A DNA stretch of 47,843 nt from an uncultured Verrucomicrobiota bacterium. Lineage in GTDB: Bacteria > Verrucomicrobiota > Verrucomicrobiia > Limisphaerales > UBA9464. A program made the position numbers and the translations under genes. This document shows positions 42,656 to 47,843 of this stretch, one piece after another. Where the stretch lies: positions 1 through 47,843 of the forward strand of contig CAIRNV010000451.1 in NCBI GenBank assembly GCA_903880005.1. Reading direction: 5' to 3'. How positions within the stretch are numbered: position 1 is the stretch's first letter; each line of letters starts with the position of its first letter. The notes beneath the pieces were generated by a model that was not told where the DNA came from, did no database searches, and saw only the letters and a list, made by a program, of their open reading frames with translations.

Positions 42656-44320
42656 GTGGGTCTTTTGAACGGCATCCTGACCTTCGTGGCGGCCTTCAGT
42701 CTCCTTCGCCTTCCCGCCGCCACCCCCGGCGAATCCACCGTCGTCCTCTACCGCGAGGGCCACGCCGAGTCGAAGGCCGTGGCCGAGCATTACGCACGTC
42801 GCCGGGCCGTCCCGGACAAGAACGTCATCGGCCTCAAGACATCGTCCGACACCACGCTTTCGCGCGCGGCTTACCAGGCCGAGATCGAGGAACCCCTGAT
42901 CCGGGCCCTCGGTGAGCGAGGCCTGGCCCGTTTCGACCCCGTGGGCCCGAAGGCCACGGCCGCCCAATCCAAGGTCCCGTCCCGCTGCACGGCCGCCTCG
43001 GTGCAGTACATCGTTTTGTCCTATGGCATGCCCTACCGGATTGCGAACGCCCCGCATTTGTTGGCCGGGGAAACCAACGGCCTGCCCCAGCCGCTGCAAC
43101 GCAACAATGCGTCCGTGGACTCCGAGCTCTCCCTGCTCCCGTTGGCCGGGCGTTATCCGCTGGCGGGCCCGCTTCCAAACCCCTTCTACGTCAACACCAA
43201 CAGGCACCTGTTTACGCCCGCCCACGGCGTGTTCCTGGTGGGGCGCGTGGACGGCCCCAGCCCGGACATCGCCCGTCGCCTTGTGGACCATGCCATCCTT
43301 TGCGAAACCAACGGCTTCATGGGCGAGGCCTACTTCGACGCGCGAAACATCACGTCGGGATCCTATCAGGCCGGCGACATCTGGATCACCAACGCCGCCG
43401 CCGCCGCCCGGCGCACGGGCTTTGCCACCCACTTGGACAACGTGGCCGCCACCCTGCCGGCCACGTACCCGATGCCCAACATCGGCCTCTACTTCGGTTG
43501 GTACACGCCCCACGCGGACGGCCCGTTCGCACGCGACCTCGTGGAGTTCCTCCCAGGCTCGATCGCCTACCATCTTCATTCGTTTAGCGCAACGGCGCCC
43601 CGCAACGCCTCCAAGCACTGGGTCGGCCCCCTCCTCGCCAAGGGCGCCACCGTGACCTTCGGATGCGTGGACGAGCCCTACCTCGAGTTCACGCCCAACC
43701 CCCATGCCTTCCTGGAGCTGCTCGCCATCGGCGAGTTCTCCGTGGGCGAGGCCTCCCTGGCCTGCCAGCCACACCTGTCCTGGGCCAACGCCTTCTTCGG
43801 CGACCCCCTGTTCCGCCCCTTCCAGACGGACCTGCGCGCCTTGGAGGAACGCCAACAAAAGTCCGGCAGCCCGGCCCACGCATGGACGGTCCTTCGGCAA
43901 GTCAACTTCCTCATCCAAAACGGCCAGCCCGCCTCACGAATCCGGGACCAACTCCTGGAGTATCCGATGGCCACCAACCATCCCGTCCTTGCCGAGAAGG
44001 TCGCCCAGCTCTACGCCGCCGATTCACGGCACAAGCCCGCCAGCGAATGGTTCCAACGCGCGCTCGACCTCCAGCCCAGCCCGCAACACCGGCTTCGCAT
44101 CCTCCTCGGCCTCGCCGAATCCCTCGCCTTCTCCCAGCAGTCCAGGAAGGCCTTCGACTCGCTCCGGGCCGTCGAAGACCTCAGGCCGGACTACAAGGAC
44201 CTTCTCTCCTTCCGGCAACGTCAACTCGACCTGGCCAAGGACATCCTCGACGTCCCGGAAATCACGCGTCTGCAAGACGAGGTCCTGCGCATCAAGTCCC
44301 CGCCCCCGGCCAAGCCGTAA
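42656..44320 (+). CDS. TIGR03790-family protein
   Basis: This 554-aa protein matches the TIGR03790 family, known mainly from Verrucomicrobia and Planctomycetes, whose function is unknown. Typical features are the N-terminal hydrophobic leader (GILTFVAAFSLLRL), VVLYREGHAESKAVAEHYAR, RRAVPDKNVIGLKTS, QYIVLSYGMPYRIANAP, GVFLVGRVDGPSPDIARRLV, GLYFGWYTPHADGPFARDLV and AYHLHSFSATAPRNASKHWV. GATVTFGCVDEPYLEFTPNP and ANAFFGDPLFRPF follow. The C-terminal ~150 residues look like TPR-type helices (EKVAQLYAADSRHKPASEWF). GTG 42656 or TTG 42665 (after GGGTGGGT) are both possible starts. It is probably exported. It follows cmk across a family A element. Confidence 0.88.
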   Translation: MGLLNGILTFVAAFSLLRLPAATPGESTVVLYREGHAESKAVAEHYARRRAVPDKNVIGLKTSSDTTLSRAAYQAEIEEPLIRALGERGLARFDPVGPKATAAQSKVPSRCTAASVQYIVLSYGMPYRIANAPHLLAGETNGLPQPLQRNNASVDSELSLLPLAGRYPLAGPLPNPFYVNTNRHLFTPAHGVFLVGRVDGPSPDIARRLVDHAILCETNGFMGEAYFDARNITSGSYQAGDIWITNAAAAARRTGFATHLDNVAATLPATYPMPNIGLYFGWYTPHADGPFARDLVEFLPGSIAYHLHSFSATAPRNASKHWVGPLLAKGATVTFGCVDEPYLEFTPNPHAFLELLAIGEFSVGEASLACQPHLSWANAFFGDPLFRPFQTDLRALEERQQKSGSPAHAWTVLRQVNFLIQNGQPASRIRDQLLEYPMATNHPVLAEKVAQLYAADSRHKPASEWFQRALDLQPSPQHRLRILLGLAESLAFSQQSRKAFDSLRAVEDLRPDYKDLLSFRQRQLDLAKDILDVPEITRLQDEVLRIKSPPPAKP

Positions 44321-44369
44321 CGCCTCGCCAGGAAAAAACCGCGGCACCGCCCAACGCGAGCGACCCCGG

Positions 44370-45269
44370 TCAACACGACCGCGTGCCTCCCCACCACCAA
44401 CGCGCAAAGTTCTCTTCCAACTGAACCGCAAGGGCCTCGCAAGGCATCCGCAACGTCTCCGCCAACCCACGCAGGATCGCCCCGACATTCGCCGGATGGT
44501 TCAACCCTCCCGCGTCCCGTCCCACGACGATGCCGCCCCCTTCGCCCGTTCCTCCCAATCGATGCGGACGATAGACCTCCGGTGGCAACTGGTCGGGCGC
44601 GTCGCTCTCGACCAGCAACCGATCGAGGGGGATGGATCGAAACACCTCGCGCTGCGCCTTCTTGCGCTCGTGCAGGAAATAACCCGGGAAGCCAAAGAAC
44701 GCCCCCATTCGCACCAACGTGGGCACCATCTCCACCGGCCCGCCATAGCTGTGCAGCAGGAAGCCTCTCCCAGGCAAAGGTCCCCGGGCGAGAACCTCCA
44801 ACATCGGCCCCCACGCCCTCAGGCAATGCAGGCTCAACGGACGATCTATTTCCGACGCCAGCCTGAGGTGCACCCTCAGGACCGACATCTGCCGATCCAT
44901 CCCAGCCGCCGGCACGTCCCCCCGGCCGGCCACGCGTCGAAGGCGATCCGCCGCCCCCGGCTCATGGATCCACTTGTCCAGCCCGCACTCCCCCACCCCG
45001 GCCGCCGGACACGACTTCAACACGGCCTCCAAGCGTTCCTCCCAACCCGTCCCCTGCTCGTGCAACCACCAAGGATGCCATCCAAAGCTGGGCAACACGA
45101 GGCCTGGATGGGCCCGCGCGAGATCCGCGACCTCCCCCCAGTCTGACTCGCACGCACCGTTCGCCACCATCCACACCACGCCGGACCTGCGGCTGGTCTC
45201 AATGATCTCTCCAAGCCAAGGACGCAGTCGCTCGTCTTGAAGGTGATTGTGGGCATCCACGCAACGCAT
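44370..45269 (-). CDS. TatD-family metal-dependent hydrolase
   Basis: This 299-aa TIM-barrel hydrolase has the metal sites of the TatD family: VDAHNHLQD at the N-terminus (DxHxH), GVGECGLDKWIHEPG (Glu), RPLSLHCLRAWGPML (His), FLLHSYGGPVEMVP (His) and LLVESDAPDQLPPEV (Asp). Members act as 3'-5' exonucleases or D-aminoacyl/DNase-type enzymes; which applies here is unknown. It converges on the TIGR03790 gene with a 49-bp gap. The frame ends in a Trp-rich tail FARWWWGG. Confidence 0.88.
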   Translation of the reverse strand: MRCVDAHNHLQDERLRPWLGEIIETSRRSGVVWMVANGACESDWGEVADLARAHPGLVLPSFGWHPWWLHEQGTGWEERLEAVLKSCPAAGVGECGLDKWIHEPGAADRLRRVAGRGDVPAAGMDRQMSVLRVHLRLASEIDRPLSLHCLRAWGPMLEVLARGPLPGRGFLLHSYGGPVEMVPTLVRMGAFFGFPGYFLHERKKAQREVFRSIPLDRLLVESDAPDQLPPEVYRPHRLGGTGEGGGIVVGRDAGGLNHPANVGAILRGLAETLRMPCEALAVQLEENFARWWWGGTRSC

Positions 45270-45372
45270 CGTTCACACCTTGCCCCCGTCGCTCACCCCG
45301 GATCAACGACGGGACCGGGACATCGCCGCCGACCCCGCTGTCGGCACAAACAATCCTTCATGATCCGCACTT

Positions 45373-45539
45373 AGCCGGAACGATGCAGTTGGGAGGGAAG
45401 TGATTGCGCCGCAGATTCTTTCGCAAGCCGAGGAGTGAGCGAGGCGCGGGCCAGTTCCAGGCCCGTAACGAGCGAACGACGAAGAATCTGCGCAAGCAGA
45501 TCGAGCAAGCACGACCGACCCAACTGAATCGTTATGGCT
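45373..45539 (+). repeat. Family A palindromic element, copy 7
   Basis: The left arm AGCCGGAACGATGCAGTTGG and right arm CCAACTGAATCGTTATGGCT differ at one pairing position and at the outer TTATGG. The interior has a GATTCTTTCGCAAGCC variant shared in part with copy 6. It lies in a 575-bp stretch without a confirmed gene, preceded by TT so that TTAGCC again appears at its edge. Confidence 0.9.
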
Positions 45540-45844
45540 CAGGGATTGCCCGACGGCGGCGGACAGCAGATGTCCGACCCCCGGCTTCATGATGTCCCCA
45601 TGAACGCAATGCCACAGACGCTTCGGCAACAGCTCGGGTTCGACCTCGGCCGCCCATCCTCGCAAGACCACCGTCCACGCCGCCCTTGCAGCCGCGAACG
45701 AGCCGCCTGGTGGTTCCAGCAGATGCGCCAGGCCATCGGCGACCCGCAGCCCGGCACGCCCTCCCATGTCGATCGCAACGGCGGACTTGGGGTCAACGGG
45801 TCCGCAACGCCCATCCTCGGCCGCCGGGGGCTATCCCAAGCGCC
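45540..45844 (-). other. Gene-free stretch with a possible gene remnant
   Basis: No confirmed gene. On the minus strand a frame opens just after a TAG near 45833 and reads about 95 residues with normal-looking composition (VDPKSAVAIDMGGRAGLRVA, then LLEPPGGSFAAARAAWTVVL), then runs into the family A element. It has no start with a ribosome binding site and no family I recognise. It could be the remains of a gene cut by the element, or chance in high-GC DNA. Confidence 0.25.
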
Positions 45845-47329
45845 TCACGTCGCCGCCGGAACCTTCTCAAGCGCGTTGCGGTAGTCCGGAAGCGACCGCA
45901 CGAGTGGATGGGATTGCCACCAGTCGCCGTCATACTCGAGAAGCGCCAGGTTCCCTAGCAATCGTTGCGTCGCGTCGCACTGGGGCATGCATCGCGGTCC
46001 ACCCCGGTCGATCTCCGCCAGCAAGCGGTAGTCGTCGGGCTCAAGGATGCGACGATACTCGCCCGCCAGGGAACGAATCGCCTGCGTCACGGAGTCAGCG
46101 TCAAAGCGGTCCCCCCCGGCGTGTCCAAAGGCATGGTCCAGGAGGCGCATCAGGTCGCGTGGATGCCCTCCACTCGCCCCCACCAGTCGATCCAGCAGGC
46201 TCCAGTCCCCTGTCTCCACCGGGTCGGGGTCGAAGAATCGGGCGGGCGCTCGCAACAAGATCATCTGACGCATCACGTCGTAGGCGGCCAGGATGGGGAT
46301 GGGCCCCAGTTCGAACCGTGGCTGCGACGGGGCCCTTCGATGGTGCTCTTGGGGACCGCGGACCCTCACGGGAAGGCTTGGGCTGCCGGGATCGAACTTC
46401 TCGTGCAAGGTCAACGGGGCCAGCCGCACGATGCGGTCAAACAACGGCTGCACGCCCCCGGGTGGACGAATGGGCTGCACAGGCGCGCAGTGGACAAAGA
46501 TGCCATCCAATCGTCGAAGCGGATGGCTCTCGCCCCCAAAGAACGTGCGCCCATCATCGCCATCCAACCGATCCGTGCCGTCCAGGACGAACAGCAGGTC
46601 CCGTCCGAGCCCCTCCTCCTTGAGACGCCTGCGCGCCATGGCAACCAAGTGGTTGAACGCGTCGGCAAACCCATCGAAGCCCTCATGGAACGAGGTGGCA
46701 ACGGCCTCCCGACCCGCCAGTCCGGAACGACCCCAGGCAATCCAGGCATCCAGCAACTTCGCAACGCTCGCCTCGCCCATGCCTTGGACGCCGCCGTTTC
46801 CATCGCCATGCCCATTGCCATGGGAAGCAGTCCGCGACTCATGGCCATCCGACCATCCATGGACCGTGGGCTGGCTGGGCTGGGTGCGCAGCCACGTTTC
46901 CAGCAACCGAGTCCCGTCGCCATCCAATGGAACTCCTTCCTGCTCCATCTCCGTCAGCAGGCGCCGGCACAGGGCCAGGCAGACGTCGTGGCTGTGAAAC
47001 CGCCCACCGCCGACCGGCTCGCGCAGGATGTCCATGAAGACGACATGGAACAGGTCCGGGCCATGGAGCTGGGCGGCGATGCGTCGAAGCTCGGTGCTTT
47101 TCCCCGTGCCACGGTGCCCAGACAACAGGCTGCAATGGCGCGTCCGATCCATGCGCAACGTCCAGGTTCTTGAGTCCACGCCCAAGCTTCGGTAAAGACG
47201 ATCATGGCCCAGGTCCCGGCCCGGGCTGGTATCCACCCAACGCGGGTCACCGGCATCGAGAGGTTCATCATGCTTGAGCCGCCGGGCAACCTCCCAAAGG
47301 TCACGCGGCGGCAACTCGTTCGTGTTCAT
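45845..47329 (-). CDS. AAA/STAND-like P-loop ATPase of unknown role
   Basis: This 494-aa protein starts at ATG 47329 (MNTNELPPRDLWEVARRL). It has a P-loop SLLSGHRGTGKSTELRRIAA (GHRGTGKS at 71-78), a Walker B-like LLFVLDGTDRLDGD (about 245-258) and a C-terminal winged-helix-like region (LLDRLVGASGGHPRDLMRLL, DFADSVTQAIRSLAGEYRRI-like, LLAEIDRGG). This architecture is like AAA_16/STAND ATPases in which a partner domain or neighbouring gene gives the function. A Gly/His-rich insert (about 156-187, e.g. SHGNGHGDGNGG) interrupts the ATPase core and looks recent. No partner gene is visible on the left; the right side is cut by the window edge. Confidence 0.7.
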   Translation of the reverse strand: MNTNELPPRDLWEVARRLKHDEPLDAGDPRWVDTSPGRDLGHDRLYRSLGVDSRTWTLRMDRTRHCSLLSGHRGTGKSTELRRIAAQLHGPDLFHVVFMDILREPVGGGRFHSHDVCLALCRRLLTEMEQEGVPLDGDGTRLLETWLRTQPSQPTVHGWSDGHESRTASHGNGHGDGNGGVQGMGEASVAKLLDAWIAWGRSGLAGREAVATSFHEGFDGFADAFNHLVAMARRRLKEEGLGRDLLFVLDGTDRLDGDDGRTFFGGESHPLRRLDGIFVHCAPVQPIRPPGGVQPLFDRIVRLAPLTLHEKFDPGSPSLPVRVRGPQEHHRRAPSQPRFELGPIPILAAYDVMRQMILLRAPARFFDPDPVETGDWSLLDRLVGASGGHPRDLMRLLDHAFGHAGGDRFDADSVTQAIRSLAGEYRRILEPDDYRLLAEIDRGGPRCMPQCDATQRLLGNLALLEYDGDWWQSHPLVRSLPDYRNALEKVPAAT

Positions 47330-47640
47330 GTCGTTGCGCGCGCAGTACCCTCGCACGCGGCCGGACGCTTAGAACCCGTCAGGATTGGGTCAAGGAAGCG
47401 GCCGTAGAAATACTGGTGCATTTCTCTGAACACGCTCGCGCGCGCCACACGGAAACGAAGGTTCCCATGTCGTGGATCCGGCCGGGCCAGTGCCGCCTCA
47501 CCGGCAGGGTGAGACCCCTAATTCACCCCAAACGGGCCTATCTGCCCCGATGTGATGCCCCTTTCCTTGCCTTGGAATCTCCTTCAACCACCGTGTTTAC
47601 GATTTCAGTGAACGAAGCCATCCCGCGCAGAGGTCGCGGT
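47330..47640. other. Region upstream of the AAA ATPase gene
   Basis: A 311-bp non-coding stretch, locally less GC-rich (for example TGTGTTTACGATTTCAGTGA near 47590), likely holds the promoter of the minus-strand ATPase gene. I see no tRNA or recognisable operator. A minus-strand frame from the tandem repeat runs in to 47538. Confidence 0.5.
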
Positions 47641-47843
47641 ACGTCGTGTAAGGCCATCGGAACGTCGCGCAAGGCCATCGGAACGTCGCGCAAGGCCATC
47701 GGAACGTCGTGCAAGACCATCGGAACGTCGTGCAAGACCATCGGAACGTCGCGCAAGACTATCGGAACGTCGCGCAAGACTATCGGAACGTCGCGCAAGA
47801 CCATCGGAACGTCGCGCAAGGCCATCGGAACGTCGCGCAAGGC
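47641..47843. repeat. 21-bp tandem repeat, at least 9.7 copies, running off the window
   Basis: The unit ACGTCGCGCAAGGCCATCGGA repeats every 21 bp from 47641 to the end of the window. Differences are confined to a few positions (GCGC/GTGC/GTGT, GGCC/GACC/GACT). All frames stay open. The minus strand would encode the heptad LRDVPMV repeated, the plus strand GTSRKAI. Coding status cannot be settled because the tract is cut. Confidence 0.92.

Noticed and set aside
47641-47843. CRISPR array
   Set aside because: The 21-bp units follow each other without spacers and no cas gene is near; it is a simple tandem repeat.

Overview
High-GC chromosomal DNA, most likely from a member of the Verrucomicrobiota. 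The phylum is inferred from recognised families: a TIGR03790-type protein, a BBP2-like porin, a PQQ-type sugar dehydrogenase, a GGSGY-repeat plus sulfatase-modifying-factor protein, a secreted subtilase with a DxDxDGxxDxWE tail, and dispersed intergenic palindromes. No rRNA, tRNA, CRISPR array, phage or transposase gene was seen. The window is housekeeping genes interleaved with small accessory operons.

Layout. 0.1-3.6 kb: argC (-), a secreted sugar dehydrogenase (+) and a lipoate-ligase-like protein (+). 3.6-4.3 kb: a gene-free stretch with a palindromic element, a degenerate 21-bp-period array and a strong hairpin. 4.3-10.3 kb: a minus-strand type IV pilus/type II secretion operon, read as pilB-like, pilT, second pilB-like, pilC. 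10.7-12.2 kb: a sodium/solute symporter. 12.4-17.7 kb: gcvT followed by a MacB/Lol-like exporter (ATPase, two FtsX-type permeases, HlyD-type adaptor) with overlapping genes. 18-21.7 kb: infA (+) meeting a minus operon of a membrane protein, adenylate kinase, fmt and a TIM-barrel isomerase. 21.8-25 kb: a phosphonate pair (PbfA-like lyase and phosphonoacetate hydrolase) and maf. 25.3-27.7 kb: an SPFH-HTH fusion with a zinc-ribbon membrane protein, resembling Bacillus YdjI/YdjG. 27.9-34 kb: an FGE-like lipoprotein-type secreted protein, a parA without parB and a large subtilase. 34-36.5 kb: porin with terminator and an unusual ABC ATPase. 36.8-39.3 kb: an Rrf2 regulator with its own palindrome, iscU and an iscS homologue that has lost its PLP lysine. 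39.5-42.4 kb: tyrA-aroA-cmk. 42.6-47.3 kb: TIGR03790 protein, TatD hydrolase and an AAA/STAND-like ATPase. The window ends inside a 21-bp tandem repeat.

Two things stand out. First, a ~165-bp inverted-repeat element (family A) occurs seven times nearly complete, plus fragments. It usually begins exactly at, or within a few bases of, a gene's stop codon, and in several cases its first bases form the stop codon. Second, the IscS-like protein keeps the mobile cysteine but has Arg in place of the PLP lysine and has lost other cofactor and substrate contacts. It sits behind an Rrf2 regulator and a normal IscU, suggesting an Fe-S assembly or sensing complex that does not depend on desulfurase catalysis by this subunit.

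All family assignments are from reading motifs by eye; no database search was run.
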